Numbered from the stretch's first letter, positions 28,101 through 37,402 are shown. The stretch is 64,000 bases of DNA from Arthrobacter sp. efr-133-TYG-118 (GCF_030209755.1 NZ_JARVRH010000003.1:62001-126000); one strand, 5' to 3'. Notes: a model not told the origin generated them from the letters alone. Program-made: numbers and translations.

Positions 28101-28997
28101 TCAGCCGAGCATCCGGGACAGGGCAGCCGAGACCCGTTCGGTGTCTTCGCGGTACTTGCACAGCGCGCCGATGCTGGCCGCGGCCGAAGCGAGGTCCAAC
28201 TCCGATCTGCCTAGCTGGTGCAGCGCACGGGCCCAGTCCAGGGTTTCGGCTACCCCGGGAGGCTTGAGCACGTCGTCCGTGGACCGGATCTGCTGCACGA
28301 CGCGCACAACCTGCTCGGCAAGGAGCGCAGGCACCTGGGGGAGTCGGGTGCGGACAATTTCGACTTCGCGGGCCAGCCCGGGGTGGTCGATCCAGTGGTA
28401 GAGGCACCGGCGTTTGAGCGCATCGTGGAGGTCGCGGGTCCGGTTGGAGGTGAGCACTACGATCGGCGGGGTGTCGGCCTTGACCGTGCCGAACTCCGGG
28501 ATGGAGACCTGGTAGGTGGAGAGCACCTCCAGCAGGAACGCCTCGAACTCGTCGTCGGCACGGTCGATTTCGTCGATCAGAAGCACGGCCGGGCTCTGCT
28601 GGAGCGCCTTGAGGATGGGGCGGGCCAAGAGGAACCGTTTGTCGTAGAGCGAGCTTTCCAGCTCGGCCACGCTCAGTCCCGCGCCCATTCCCGCGCCGCC
28701 GCTGGCCTCCACGCTGCGCAGGTGCAGGATCTGGGCGGTGAAGTCCCAGTCATACAGCGCCTGCGAGGCGTCGATTCCCTCATAGCACTGCAATCGGATC
28801 AGCGGCAGCCCGAACCCTTCCGCCAGGGCCTCGGCGAGGGAGGTCTTGCCAGTGCCCGGTTCGCCCTCCAGAAGCAGCGGCCGTTCCATGCTCAGGGCCA
28901 GGTAGCCGATGGTGGCCAGGCCGTCGTCGGCGAGGTAGCCGGTGGCGGCAAGCATTTCGGCCAGCGCTGCGGCGGAGCTGATCGACGTCTGCGTCAT
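28101..28997 (-). CDS. coxD: MoxR-type AAA+ ATPase CoxD
   Basis: A 298-residue MoxR-family ATPase. Walker A GEPGTGKT (45-52, K51), Walker B LLIDEIDRAD and the sensor-1-containing VLTSNRTRDL are visible, with ALKRRCLYHW as the arginine-finger region. It partners with the VWA protein downstream to remodel the hydroxylase active site. It is the first gene of the leftward cox cluster; the gap to the moaA gene before it is about 43 bp, so moaA may be on the same transcript. Confidence 0.92.
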   Translation of the reverse strand: MTQTSISSAAALAEMLAATGYLADDGLATIGYLALSMERPLLLEGEPGTGKTSLAEALAEGFGLPLIRLQCYEGIDASQALYDWDFTAQILHLRSVEASGGAGMGAGLSVAELESSLYDKRFLLARPILKALQQSPAVLLIDEIDRADDEFEAFLLEVLSTYQVSIPEFGTVKADTPPIVVLTSNRTRDLHDALKRRCLYHWIDHPGLAREVEIVRTRLPQVPALLAEQVVRVVQQIRSTDDVLKPPGVAETLDWARALHQLGRSELDLASAAASIGALCKYREDTERVSAALSRMLG

Positions 28998-29040
28998 GGC
29001 ACCAGCATAGGGTCACTGGCCCGGCTGCGGTCTGCTTGGG

Positions 29041-30102
29041 CTACCCGCCGATGTACGACATTTCGATCTTGTGTGGCGCGGCGGGGTCTTGAGGGGTGTG
29101 GGCCCTGTCTAGAGGGGTGCGGGCACCGCGCAGTTCCGAGTAGCGGTCGGTGCGGCCGCCCCACAGGGCGGACAACGCCGTCGAAAGCTCGACGTCGGAC
29201 GCGCCGCCTCTCAGGAGTGCCCTAAGGTCAGTGCCGGCTGTGGCGAAGAGGCACGTGAACAGCTTCCCGTCGGCGGAGAGCCGGGCCCTCGTGCATCCGC
29301 GGCAAAAGGCCTGGGTCACGCTGGAAATGACTCCGATTTCGCCGCTGCCGTCCGCGTAGCGCCAGCGATCCGAGGTCTCGCCGGGGTAGTTGGGCGCCAC
29401 GGGCTCCAGCGGGAACACCGCGCCGATGCGGGCCAGGATCTCGGCTGAGGGCACCACTTCATCCATTTTCCAGCCGTTGGAGGCACCCACGTCCATGTAC
29501 TCGATGAACCGCAGAATGAACCCGGATCCCTTGAAATGGCTCGCCATGGGAAGAATGTCCTGGTCGTTCGTACCGCGCTTGACCACCATGTTGATCTTCA
29601 CCGGCCCCAGTCCGGCGGCCTGGGCAACGTCCGCGGCGTGCAGGACCTTCGCCACGGGATAGCCGACGTCGTTCATGGCCTGGAAGGTCTCCTCCCGGAG
29701 GGAGTCCAGCGAAACCGTCACCCGGTTCAGCCCGGCATCCTTGAGGACTTCCGCCTTCTGCGCCAGGACCGAGCCGTTCGTGGTCATGGCGAGGTCCGGA
29801 GCCAGCCCGTCAGGAGTGCGCAGCCGGGCCAGCATCCTGACCAGTTCCTCGATGTCCTTCCGCAGCAAGGGTTCCCCTCCGGTCAGCCGGATCTTCCGCA
29901 CCCCGTGCCCCACCGCGATCGACGCCAGCCTGGTGATTTCCTCAAACGTCAGCAGCTGGTCCCGGGGCATGAAAGCGAAATCCCGCCCGAAGATTTCCTT
30001 GGGCATGCAGTAGACGCAACGGAAATTGCATCGGTCCGTGACGGAAATCCGCAGGTCCCTCAGGGGCCGGTGGAAGGTGTCGGTGATGGAATTGGAGTCC
30101 AT
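29041..30102 (-). CDS. moaA: GTP 3',8-cyclase MoaA
   Basis: A 353-residue radical SAM enzyme. The N-terminal [4Fe-4S] is held by C25, C29 and C32 (CNFRCVYC); [10 protein letters not shown] is the SAM motif; the second cluster uses CRGC and TCLFA near residues 275-300; and it ends YIGG, the conserved GG tail. It makes the first pterin intermediate of molybdenum cofactor from GTP. ATG 30102 fits the family N-terminus; the longer reading to 30249 is not supported. The gap of about 43 bp to coxD suggests co-expression so that Moco supply matches enzyme synthesis. Confidence 0.94.
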   Translation of the reverse strand: MDSNSITDTFHRPLRDLRISVTDRCNFRCVYCMPKEIFGRDFAFMPRDQLLTFEEITRLASIAVGHGVRKIRLTGGEPLLRKDIEELVRMLARLRTPDGLAPDLAMTTNGSVLAQKAEVLKDAGLNRVTVSLDSLREETFQAMNDVGYPVAKVLHAADVAQAAGLGPVKINMVVKRGTNDQDILPMASHFKGSGFILRFIEYMDVGASNGWKMDEVVPSAEILARIGAVFPLEPVAPNYPGETSDRWRYADGSGEIGVISSVTQAFCRGCTRARLSADGKLFTCLFATAGTDLRALLRGGASDVELSTALSALWGGRTDRYSELRGARTPLDRAHTPQDPAAPHKIEMSYIGG

Positions 30103-30214
30103 GCAGCGCCCTCTCAACGCGGTAGTAGTGCCGACCGCTTGTGCCTCTCCCAGCGTATGCCCGGTCCCGAACGCCCACAATGGAAGTTCGGCCGAAACAA
30201 CGGCAGGGCCGGAC

Positions 30215-30901
30215 TCAGCCGATAGGCTCCGCCATCTGCTCCACGACATACTGGGCGTCCACCGACGTGCCGGTCGTCGGATCCGTCATTTCCACCCTCC
30301 AGCTGCGGGCAAACTGGTCAACCCCATGTTTCATTGCCACCGTGCCTGAAATGAGGACCGTGCCCGGCTGGTTCAGGCCGCGTTCTTCGAGGACCGCCAG
30401 CCAGTAGTCCGGGCTGAGGAGCGCCTCCAGCGAACTGTCCTGGATAAGGGTGTCCGGAGTTTCGCCGACGCCTACCCAGCCCTTGAGCGTGATGGTGTCC
30501 AAATGGTCGCGCACATCATCCAGGCGCCAGGCTTTGCGTCCCAACACGTCCGGGCTGGCGTTCTTGCTCCAAGCTACGCCGTGGACCTCAAGCTCGCGAT
30601 CCGTGTGGTCGCAGGCCACCGTCAGGAGCACGTCTTCATCAGTGATCACCAGCGCCCATTCCGCTTCACCCGAGGTACGGCCGTGTTGGACGCGGACTTC
30701 CGAGACCTGCTGGGCCAGGTACGGCGACACGGGGTACAGCGCCGGCGTGGTTGCGGGGCCGGGAATGCCGAGCTCGGCCAGCTCGGCGATGTGGGCCTGC
30801 ACTTCTTCCTGCTCGCGCCCCGCGTAGCCGGCATTCAGGAGGTGCTTGACCTGGACGCTCCTCGAAGTGCCATCGGGAAGTTCAAAGCTCAGAGTCGTCA
30901 T
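30215..30901 (-). CDS. DUF2848 protein
   Basis: A 228-residue protein of the DUF2848 family. It has the typical core 'Gly-Arg-x5-HIxEL' ([18 protein letters not shown]), [34 protein letters not shown] and the C-terminal [14 protein letters not shown]. Family members are soluble and of unknown function, often linked to organic-acid or aromatic catabolic genes. It is divergent from the MHS transporter; a perfect palindrome (30988-30999) lies between them. Confidence 0.85.
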   Translation of the reverse strand: MTTLSFELPDGTSRSVQVKHLLNAGYAGREQEEVQAHIAELAELGIPGPATTPALYPVSPYLAQQVSEVRVQHGRTSGEAEWALVITDEDVLLTVACDHTDRELEVHGVAWSKNASPDVLGRKAWRLDDVRDHLDTITLKGWVGVGETPDTLIQDSSLEALLSPDYWLAVLEERGLNQPGTVLISGTVAMKHGVDQFARSWRVEMTDPTTGTSVDAQYVVEQMAEPIG

Positions 30902-30987
30902 TTTCTGTCCATCCTTTACGTGTCCTGCTGGAGAAATTTTTCAAATCGGAAACCGGAAACAGTCGCCAATGTACAACCAGTATGCGT

Positions 30988-30999
30988 AATGTATACATT
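30988..30999. promoter_or_regulatory. Candidate GntR operator, DUF2848/MHS promoter region
   Basis: AATGTATACATT is a perfect 12-bp palindrome in the divergent region between the DUF2848 and MHS genes. It shares the 9-bp core ATGTATACA with the element between the GntR and amidase genes. FCD-type GntR proteins commonly use TGTATACA-like palindromes (VanR-type sites, for example), so the local GntR is the likely binder. Confidence 0.65.
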
Positions 31000-31048
31000 T
31001 AACGCCAGTGTGGCAGGCGTCACCGTAAACTTCTCGTGGAGGAAACCC

Positions 31049-32440
31049 ATGGCCAAAGTCCCAGTTCCGGCTTCCGGCGCAACGCCGCGTCCAGTAAAGC
31101 CGATGCATCCGAAAGGCCTGTACAAGGCTTTTGCCGCAAGCCTCACCGGCACCGCGCTCGAGTGGTACGACTTTGCCGTCTACTCGGCCGCGGCCGCCGT
31201 TGTATTCCCCATTGTCTTTTTCCCGTCATCGGATCCCTTGACCGGGACCATCCTGGCGTTCTCCACCTACGCGGTGGGCTACGTGTCCCGTCCCGTGGGC
31301 GGCATCATTTTCGGCCGGCTCGGTGACCGCATCGGCCGCAAGAAGGTCCTGGTGACAACGCTGATGATCATCGGCGTCGCCACCGTGCTGATCGGGGTGC
31401 TACCTGGTTACGGCAGCATCGGCATCTCGGCCCCGATCATTTTGGTATTGCTGCGCTTCGCGCAGGGCGTTGGCGTTGGTGGCGAATGGGGCGGCGCGGT
31501 GCTGCTTTCCAGCGAATACGGTGATCCCCATCGGCGCGGCTTCTGGGCCTCCGCGGCCCAAGTCGGGCCGCCGGCCGGCAACCTCCTGGCCAACGGAACG
31601 CTGGCCGTACTGACCGTTAGCCTCAGCGAAGCGCAGTTCATCAGCTTCGGCTGGCGCATCGCATTCCTGGTCTCGGCCGTGTTGGTCGGGTTCGGTCTTT
31701 GGATCCGGCTGAAGCTTGAAGATACCCCTATTTTCAAGGCCATCGAGGCGCATGGCGAACAGCCCAACGCTCCGGTCCGTGAGGTCTTCAGCAAGGAACT
31801 CCGGCCGCTCGTCGCTGCCACCCTGTGCCGGGTTGGCCCGGACGTGCTCTACGCCCTGTTCACTGTCTTCACCCTGAGCTACGGAATCCAGGCCCTCGGC
31901 TATGACCGCAGCCAGGTCCTCACTGCCGTGTTGATCGGCTCGGCGTTCCAGCTGTTCATGATCCCGCTGGCCGGTGCAGTCTCCGACCGTTTCAACCGGC
32001 GCCTCGTCTACGTGATCGCGGCAGTGGTAGGAGCTGTGTGGACTTTCATCTTCTTCGGCATCCTGGGCGGGCACAGCGAGCCGCTGCTGATTGCTGGAAT
32101 TGTCCTGGGCCTCATGGCGCACTCCTTCATGTACGGACCGCAGGCCGCCTTCATCGTGGAGCAGTTCTCCCCAAGGCTGCGGTCCACGGGAAGTTCGCTG
32201 GCCTACACCTTTGCCGGCGTGATCGGGGGCGCCATTGCGCCTTTGATGTTCACCCTGCTGTTGTCCAAGTTCGGCACCTGGATTCCGGTTGCCATCTATG
32301 TGGCCGTGGCCTCCGTCGTCACCATAGTGGGGTTGGCGCTCGGCCGGGACTCCAACACCGTGGAGGATGAGGACTACCGCCTGCTGCTCGAAGGATCTGC
32401 GGCAGCAAGCGGACAGTCGGCCGTCGCGGAAACGCGCTGA
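31049..32440 (+). CDS. MHS-family MFS transporter
   Basis: A 463-residue transporter with 12 predicted helices. It shows the MHS features: TGTALEWYDFAVY near the N-terminus, the loop 2-3 motif GRLGDRIGRKK, and FAQGVGVGGEWGGAVLLSSEY. The family moves metabolites such as alpha-ketoglutarate, shikimate, proline or aromatic acids by proton symport. ATG 31049 has GTGGAGG 7 nt upstream; longer starts cross the promoter. Shared operator sequences tie it to the GntR and amidase gene downstream, so the substrate may be an amide or an amidase product. Confidence 0.9.
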   Translation: MAKVPVPASGATPRPVKPMHPKGLYKAFAASLTGTALEWYDFAVYSAAAAVVFPIVFFPSSDPLTGTILAFSTYAVGYVSRPVGGIIFGRLGDRIGRKKVLVTTLMIIGVATVLIGVLPGYGSIGISAPIILVLLRFAQGVGVGGEWGGAVLLSSEYGDPHRRGFWASAAQVGPPAGNLLANGTLAVLTVSLSEAQFISFGWRIAFLVSAVLVGFGLWIRLKLEDTPIFKAIEAHGEQPNAPVREVFSKELRPLVAATLCRVGPDVLYALFTVFTLSYGIQALGYDRSQVLTAVLIGSAFQLFMIPLAGAVSDRFNRRLVYVIAAVVGAVWTFIFFGILGGHSEPLLIAGIVLGLMAHSFMYGPQAAFIVEQFSPRLRSTGSSLAYTFAGVIGGAIAPLMFTLLLSKFGTWIPVAIYVAVASVVTIVGLALGRDSNTVEDEDYRLLLEGSAAASGQSAVAETR

Positions 32441-32508
32441 CGCTGGCCGTCCGGATTATTTTGAGTTCAAGGATCTTCGCGAGCTGCGCTGGGCGGACGA
32501 AAACCGCG

Positions 32509-33165
32509 TCAGGTCCGGAGCAGGATGTCTCGCGTCACGGCCAGATGATGGTCTATGGCTTTCTGTGCCTTCCCCGCGTCGCCGGACACCAGGGCGTCCA
32601 GTATGTCCTGGTGTTCGGCGCACACCTGCTCGCGCCGGCCTCCGGTGCGGAACAGCGCGGAGACTCCCACCAAAATTTGCCGGACGTGGAGCTTGCTGTA
32701 CGTCCGGGAAATGAGCTCGTTGCCCGCCGCGTCGATGAGCTGCTGGTGGAACAGGGTGTCCAGGCGGATAAACTCACGGGCCGCTTCCGGGCTCAGTTCC
32801 TCGGGAAGCTTTGCCTGCTGGTCGAGGGTTTCCTGCATAGTCCCGGCGGGAACCCGGCCTTGCTCGATGACCAGCCGGGCGGCGTGGCTTTCGAGGATTC
32901 CGCGCAGTTCCATCAATTCGGACATTTCCCGTCCGGTTACTGGAGGAACGTATGCTCCGCGCTGGGGAATCAGTTCCACCAAGCCGTCCGAGACCAGCAG
33001 CAAAAGTGCCTCACGCACTGGCGTACGCGATACGCCGATTTCCGCGGCCAATTCCTGCTCATTCAGGAACTTCCCCTGGACTTCGGGGTCGATCAGGATA
33101 TTTTCACGCAGGTACGCGTATGCCTTCTCGCGGCCGGACGCCGCAGTCCCCGAACTTTTTCGCAT
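32509..33165 (-). CDS. GntR-family regulator with FCD domain
   Basis: A 218-residue regulator. The N-terminal winged helix has LNEQELAAEIGVSRTPVREALLLL (about 34-57). The C-terminal FCD all-helical effector domain contains ELRGILESHAARL and histidines in LDTLFHQQL and HLAVTR that may coordinate a metal. It is divergent from the nitrilase-family gene, and its start codon overlaps the palindrome at 33164-33176. It probably autoregulates and controls the flanking transporter and amidase. Confidence 0.9.
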   Translation of the reverse strand: MRKSSGTAASGREKAYAYLRENILIDPEVQGKFLNEQELAAEIGVSRTPVREALLLLVSDGLVELIPQRGAYVPPVTGREMSELMELRGILESHAARLVIEQGRVPAGTMQETLDQQAKLPEELSPEAAREFIRLDTLFHQQLIDAAGNELISRTYSKLHVRQILVGVSALFRTGGRREQVCAEHQDILDALVSGDAGKAQKAIDHHLAVTRDILLRT

Positions 33166-33179
33166 ACATCATGTATACA
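33164..33179. promoter_or_regulatory. Candidate GntR operator, GntR/amidase promoter region
   Basis: ATACAT (33164-33169) and ATGTAT (33171-33176) form an inverted repeat around one base, and the core ATGTATACA (33171-33179) matches the element at 30989-30997. The site overlaps the GntR start codon and lies about 20 bp before the amidase start, which is suitable for autorepression and repression of the amidase. Confidence 0.6.
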
Positions 33180-33197
33180 ACAATCTGGAGTAAATTC

Positions 33198-33992
33198 ATG
33201 CGTTTAGCCGTGGCACAAATCATCACGGGAGCCAATGTGGCCGCCAACCTGGAACTGATCCGAGAATACGCCACCCGCGCCAAAGTCGCTGGAGCCGAAC
33301 TCGTGGTCTTTCCTGAAGCAGCGATGCGCGCCTTCGGCAACAGCCTGGCCGACATCGCCGAACCCCTGGACGGACCGTGGGCCACAGCGGTCCGCAGCCT
33401 TGCACGGGAGCTGGGCATCGCCGTCGTCGCGGGAATGTTCACTCCCGGAGAAGGCGGACGGGTCCGGAACACCCTTTTGGTCACCGGCCCCGGGATGGAC
33501 TCGTCCTACGACAAGATCCACCTCTTTGATGCCTTCGGCTTCGCGGAGTCTGATTCGGTCGAAGCCGGCACGTCACCTGTAACCTTCGAACTCAACGGCA
33601 CCGTGTTTGGCCTCGCCACATGTTACGACGTTCGTTTCCCCGCCCTCTTCACCGCCAACGCCCGGGCAGGAGCGCAGGTCAACATCGTCTGCGCCTCATG
33701 GGGCGCCGGCGAAGGCAAAGCCGGGCAGTGGGAGCTGCTGGTGCGGGCCCGCGCAGTGGACAGCACCACCTTCGTCGTGGCGTGCGGCCAAGGCGATCCC
33801 GCGAGCGTCGGCCTCCCCTCCGCAGGCACGGCGCCCACAGGCATCGGGCACAGTGCTGTGATCTCGCCACTGGGTGTCGTAGTCGCCGCCCTAGGAGAAA
33901 AGCCGGAACTCGCCATCGTCGACATCGATCCGTCTGTTGTGGAAGAAGTCCGGGGCAAGCTTCCCGTTCTGGCGAATGCCAGGGATGTTTAG
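33198..33992 (+). CDS. Carbon-nitrogen hydrolase (nitrilase superfamily amidase)
   Basis: A 264-residue single-domain hydrolase. The catalytic triad is visible: E40 in VVFPEAA, K106 in YDKIHLFD and C142 in LATCYDVRFP. Length and motifs match the amidase branches (omega-amidase or Nit-type) of the nitrilase superfamily. ATG 33198 has GGAG 7 nt upstream. It is divergent from the GntR gene and shares an operator core with the MHS transporter. The substrate amide cannot be named. Confidence 0.9.
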   Translation: MRLAVAQIITGANVAANLELIREYATRAKVAGAELVVFPEAAMRAFGNSLADIAEPLDGPWATAVRSLARELGIAVVAGMFTPGEGGRVRNTLLVTGPGMDSSYDKIHLFDAFGFAESDSVEAGTSPVTFELNGTVFGLATCYDVRFPALFTANARAGAQVNIVCASWGAGEGKAGQWELLVRARAVDSTTFVVACGQGDPASVGLPSAGTAPTGIGHSAVISPLGVVVAALGEKPELAIVDIDPSVVEEVRGKLPVLANARDV

Positions 33993-34003
33993 CCGCGCGG
34001 AGA

Positions 34004-34537
34004 CTAGAGTCTGTCTTCTTTGAGGGCCAGCCAGTACGCCGAGCCGTCCGACGTTCGGCCCATGATGCTCGAGTCCACGAGATACCGCCGGAGCATTGGC
34101 ACGTCTCCAGTAAACCGGGCGAGGCGTTCGTTAAGCTCCCGTTCCGCCACCCGCTCGCTGATCTCGAGGACGCGCGTCGCCACCCAAGCGAGAACCTCGA
34201 GTCGGTCTGCCTCCCTCGCCGGATAGCGATCAATGCGGCCCTCCGAGGTCAAGAAGCGCTCGACGCCGGACGGGCTGGGCGCCGACGAGAGGCTCGCCAG
34301 CGCGTCCCGGAAGACATGCTCGCGAATGCGGAAGCGGAAGCTGCCTTCGGACTCAACCTTCTCGACCAGCCCCGCTTGGTTGAGAAGCGTGAGCGCCCGT
34401 GCGAGTTTCGCCGGTGAAAGGGAGCTGCCCGGGGTTCCGCCAACGCTGATCTCAGCGAAGACCTTCCGGGCTTGGGCGTTTGCCAATGCCGCGAGGAGGC
34501 GCCGCACATCCGGCGTCGTCAATGAGTCGCTCCCCAT
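34004..34537 (-). CDS. DUF2087 winged-helix protein
   Basis: A 177-residue protein. An N-terminal HTH-like part (about 10-70, SPAKLARALTLLNQAGLVE) precedes DUF2087 with RIDRYPAREADRLEVLAWVA, ELNERLARFTGDVPMLRRYLVDSSIM and a DGSAYWL end. DUF2087 proteins are small bacterial proteins thought to bind DNA. It converges with the amidase gene, with an 11-bp gap. It is probably independent of the levanase region. Confidence 0.82.
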   Translation of the reverse strand: MGSDSLTTPDVRRLLAALANAQARKVFAEISVGGTPGSSLSPAKLARALTLLNQAGLVEKVESEGSFRFRIREHVFRDALASLSSAPSPSGVERFLTSEGRIDRYPAREADRLEVLAWVATRVLEISERVAERELNERLARFTGDVPMLRRYLVDSSIMGRTSDGSAYWLALKEDRL

Positions 34538-34601
34538 GCGCCCAGCATAGGCACAAATAGGCGCCGGGCAGATACGGCCACTGGCAGATTATCTTCGAAC
34601 T

Positions 34602-34636
34602 CGCCGCCCTCCCGCGGTTCTTAGGGGAGGGCGGCG
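34602..34636 (-). terminator. Strong hairpin downstream of the GH32 gene
   Basis: A perfect 12-bp stem (34602-34613 with 34625-34636) closes an 11-nt loop, about 116 bp after the GH32 stop on the minus strand. No T-run follows directly, so it may be a rho-independent-like pause or simply a structured 3' end. Confidence 0.5.
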
Positions 34637-34638
34637 CG

Positions 34639-34730
34639 CCGTCCTGACCTTCTTTCGTTTCGGAAAGCGGTTGCGACACGGCGAGTCGCGTCATCTCAGG
34701 GCTTTCGCGTGGCAAACAAGGTCAGGACGG
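34639..34730. repeat. Structured inverted-repeat element, left copy
   Basis: A 13-bp perfect inverted repeat (34639-34651 with 34718-34730) encloses about 66 bp that include GGAAAGCGGTTGCGACACGGCG. A similar element, with the same interior and 15 of 17 arm matches, occurs at 37464-37555. In both places it sits immediately downstream (leftward) of a GH32 stop codon, so it is probably part of the duplicated 3' region rather than a mobile element. Confidence 0.7.
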
Positions 34731-34752
34731 ACATGCCGAAGGAGTGTTCGAC

Positions 34753-37245
34753 TCAGGCGGCTGGGATGTCTTCGAAGGTGACCTGGTCCAACAGGACATG
34801 GCCCCAGCTTCCCGTGCCGTTATCGACGACCTGGATCTGGGCGCTCTGGCCAATGAGGTCGGAGACGTTCCAGGACGTCCAAGCGAGGCGCTCGCTGTTC
34901 TGGCCCGTCGCGGTGCGAACCACCTGCCCGTTGACAACGAGATTCACCGTGGTCTGATTGTCCGGCTCACCGCCAATCGCGTTCGGCACGCTGCTGAATA
35001 CGATCTGGTCCACCATGATGTGGCCCCAGGATCCGGTTGCGTGGTCGATGACCTGGATGTGGGCCTTCTGCCCCACGAGCGTGTGGACGTCCCAGTTCAC
35101 GTTCGACATCGTCGATGAGTTCTGGCCCGTTGCCGTGCGGACGACCTGCCCGTTGACGAGGAGGTTCACCGCAGCGGCACCTGACTGGCCCCAGGGGTGG
35201 TTTCCTCCCGCGATGAGGAAGTCGATATAGTCCCGCGTGATCGTGAATGTCGGCGACGTGATCGCGCCCGTGGCCGCATCGCCTCCTCCGACGTACGTAT
35301 CGAGGACCTTGGAGCCGAGCTGGTTGGGGAGGGATTCCGCCGTCGGGCCTTGGCCACTGTAGCTGCCCGACGCCGTCCATCCCGCACCCCACGTCGCGCC
35401 CTCGAAGTCGGCGAAGACGTCCGAGGGCCTCGGGTTGTTCCCGCCTCCTGCGAGGAAGTTGACGTAAGAGTGGCCGATGGTGAACGACGGCGAGGTCAGC
35501 GTTCCGGTCGACGAGTCGCCGCCGTTGAAACTGTTGACGAGCCTGTTCCCGAGGTAGCCCGTGACGGGCTGCTGGTTAGGGAGCGCCCCGGTGGCGGGCC
35601 CGGAACCGAAGGCCGCTCCCGCCGTCGTCCATGAACCATAGGTGTTGCCTTCGAAGTCCGCGTAGGGCGCCGCGGGATTCGCCTGCTCGGTGATGTTCGC
35701 GAATTCCGTGATCGAGAGGTTGGCGAAGTTGGCGCTGCCCCCGATCGTGAAAAGCGAAATCCCCGTGTCCGATGACGTGAAGAAGTCCTGGTTCGAGAGC
35801 GCGATCCGGCCGTCGTCGGCAAAGACCTCCACGCTGCCGTGGTCCACGAGGATCCGGAGGTGTACGGACGTCGCACCGGAGGCGAGCGGCGCCTGGGACT
35901 GCTGGTAGGTACCGAAGGAGTACGGCACTTGGTCTTGCGCGGAGCGGTCGACGTAGAGGTTGCCCCCGTAGACGCCGATGTTCGTGTGGCGGCTGCCGTC
36001 CTTGTTCTCTCCGATCGAGATGCCGACGTTATTGAGGGTGGTCCAGCTGACGTCCGCGTCGAGCTCATAGGACGAGCCGTGGTAGTCGAGGGCCGTCCGC
36101 CCATTCACGGTCGTGTTGGCGGGCTTCACGGTCTTGGTGGCGTAGTTGGCCAGGTTCGGCGTCGGCTGGGATAGAAGGCTGTAGACACCGCTGCCCTCGG
36201 ACTTGAGGCTGAGCTGGCGCACCACGGACATCTGGCCGTTGTAGTTGTCGGTGGAGTCAGTGGGCACGGTGTGCGGCGCGTAGTGCCAGTTGTTCATCCA
36301 GCCGATCGCGTATCGGGAGGTGTCGGGATTCGCGGCGTCCGGCCACGTCACGGAGGCGTACCAGTCATTGCCCCAGTCGAGCCACTGCGGGTCAGTCTGG
36401 TCGGGGACGAAGGCGCTGCCGTTCCAGGTGCCGGTCCAGTATGCGTACGTGTCCGGCTTGCCGCTGTAGTCGCCCTGCATGCTTCCGGCCATGATCCAAT
36501 GCCACGAACCGTCGTTGGCCTTCATCTGGAAGATGTCCGGGCATTCAACGCCGCCGATGTTCGGGGTGGTGTAGCTGAAGTCTGTCTGGTGGGTCCAGGT
36601 CTTGAGGTCCGGTGAGGTGTAGAACGTGATCTTCTGCTGACGGCCGATCGCTGCCACCCACGTCGAGTGCGCCGCGTCCCAGACGATCTTGGGGTCGCGG
36701 AACCAATCCGAAGCGTCCGGGTTGGCGATGACCGGTGCGCCGTACTGCGTGAAAGTTGTCCCGCCGTCGGTCGAATACCACAGGTATTGCGATTGCTGGA
36801 ACGCGTCGCCGTCGGTGGGCTGCGTGGCGAGCGCGACGACGGCGCCAGCTCCGAAGCCCGCGGTGTTGTTCGTATCGATCACCGAGGAGCCGGTCCATGC
36901 GGGGAAATTGCTCTGGAGCGGAAGGGCGTCGCCTTCGTCGTTGAACACCACAGTGTCCGACGACGTCGCATGTCGCCACCCGCCGGGGCCGTTGTCCTGG
37001 TTGCTGTGAAGGTAATACAGGTTGTATTCGCCGTTGAGATAGATGGGCCGCTGGGGGTCGCTCAGCCATCCCGACGGGGGAGTCATGTGGTACGTGGCGC
37101 GCATGGGCGGTGCGGTCGCGCCGCCGACGGCTCCCGCGCCCGGGATGTCCCCGGTAACTATGGTGGTCGTGAAAAACATCGTGAGCGCGGCGAAGAGGGC
37201 GAGCATGCTCGCCCTCTTCGACAGCCTCCTTGCTGCGTGGGCCAT
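34753..37245 (-). CDS. Secreted GH32 levan-type fructan hydrolase
   Basis: An 830-residue secreted enzyme with a signal peptide (about 1-39). The GH32 catalytic beta-propeller has D63 in WLSDPQ (nucleophile), D184 in FRDPK (transition-state stabiliser) and E234 in VECPD (acid/base). A beta-sandwich domain follows. The C-terminus has repeated modules: an 'ADFEG...LAGGG' half, one complete module, then a final 'VNLVVNGQVVRTATGQ' half, consistent with internal recombination. WLSDPQ and the modules fit levan-active enzymes of Arthrobacter (levanase or levan fructotransferase). GGAG precedes the ATG. Two operator-like palindromes lie upstream. Exo or endo mode cannot be read. Confidence 0.9.
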   Translation of the reverse strand: MAHAARRLSKRASMLALFAALTMFFTTTIVTGDIPGAGAVGGATAPPMRATYHMTPPSGWLSDPQRPIYLNGEYNLYYLHSNQDNGPGGWRHATSSDTVVFNDEGDALPLQSNFPAWTGSSVIDTNNTAGFGAGAVVALATQPTDGDAFQQSQYLWYSTDGGTTFTQYGAPVIANPDASDWFRDPKIVWDAAHSTWVAAIGRQQKITFYTSPDLKTWTHQTDFSYTTPNIGGVECPDIFQMKANDGSWHWIMAGSMQGDYSGKPDTYAYWTGTWNGSAFVPDQTDPQWLDWGNDWYASVTWPDAANPDTSRYAIGWMNNWHYAPHTVPTDSTDNYNGQMSVVRQLSLKSEGSGVYSLLSQPTPNLANYATKTVKPANTTVNGRTALDYHGSSYELDADVSWTTLNNVGISIGENKDGSRHTNIGVYGGNLYVDRSAQDQVPYSFGTYQQSQAPLASGATSVHLRILVDHGSVEVFADDGRIALSNQDFFTSSDTGISLFTIGGSANFANLSITEFANITEQANPAAPYADFEGNTYGSWTTAGAAFGSGPATGALPNQQPVTGYLGNRLVNSFNGGDSSTGTLTSPSFTIGHSYVNFLAGGGNNPRPSDVFADFEGATWGAGWTASGSYSGQGPTAESLPNQLGSKVLDTYVGGGDAATGAITSPTFTITRDYIDFLIAGGNHPWGQSGAAAVNLLVNGQVVRTATGQNSSTMSNVNWDVHTLVGQKAHIQVIDHATGSWGHIMVDQIVFSSVPNAIGGEPDNQTTVNLVVNGQVVRTATGQNSERLAWTSWNVSDLIGQSAQIQVVDNGTGSWGHVLLDQVTFEDIPAA

Positions 37246-37356
37246 AAAATCTCCGGGTCTCGGTGAGGACTACTCGACCGCCGATAGCTCTGCGTCGAGC
37301 CTCTGCACACGGCGTTGTTGAGCAGGCGGGGGAGTTCGTGATGGAGTCAAGGACTT

Positions 37357-37376
37357 GTGATTAAACGCTTAATCAC
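37357..37376. promoter_or_regulatory. LacI-type operator, GH32 site 1
   Basis: GTGATTAA and TTAATCAC are 8-bp perfect arms around the core ACGC, giving a 20-bp imperfect palindrome 112-131 bp upstream of the GH32 start. On the opposite strand it reads TTAAGCGTTTAA in the centre, the same core as site 2. LacI-family proteins favour such sites with a central CG, but no LacI gene is adjacent; the regulator would act from elsewhere. Confidence 0.55.
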
Positions 37377-37402
37377 GGCAAGGATAACTGGTGATGAATC
37401 TT

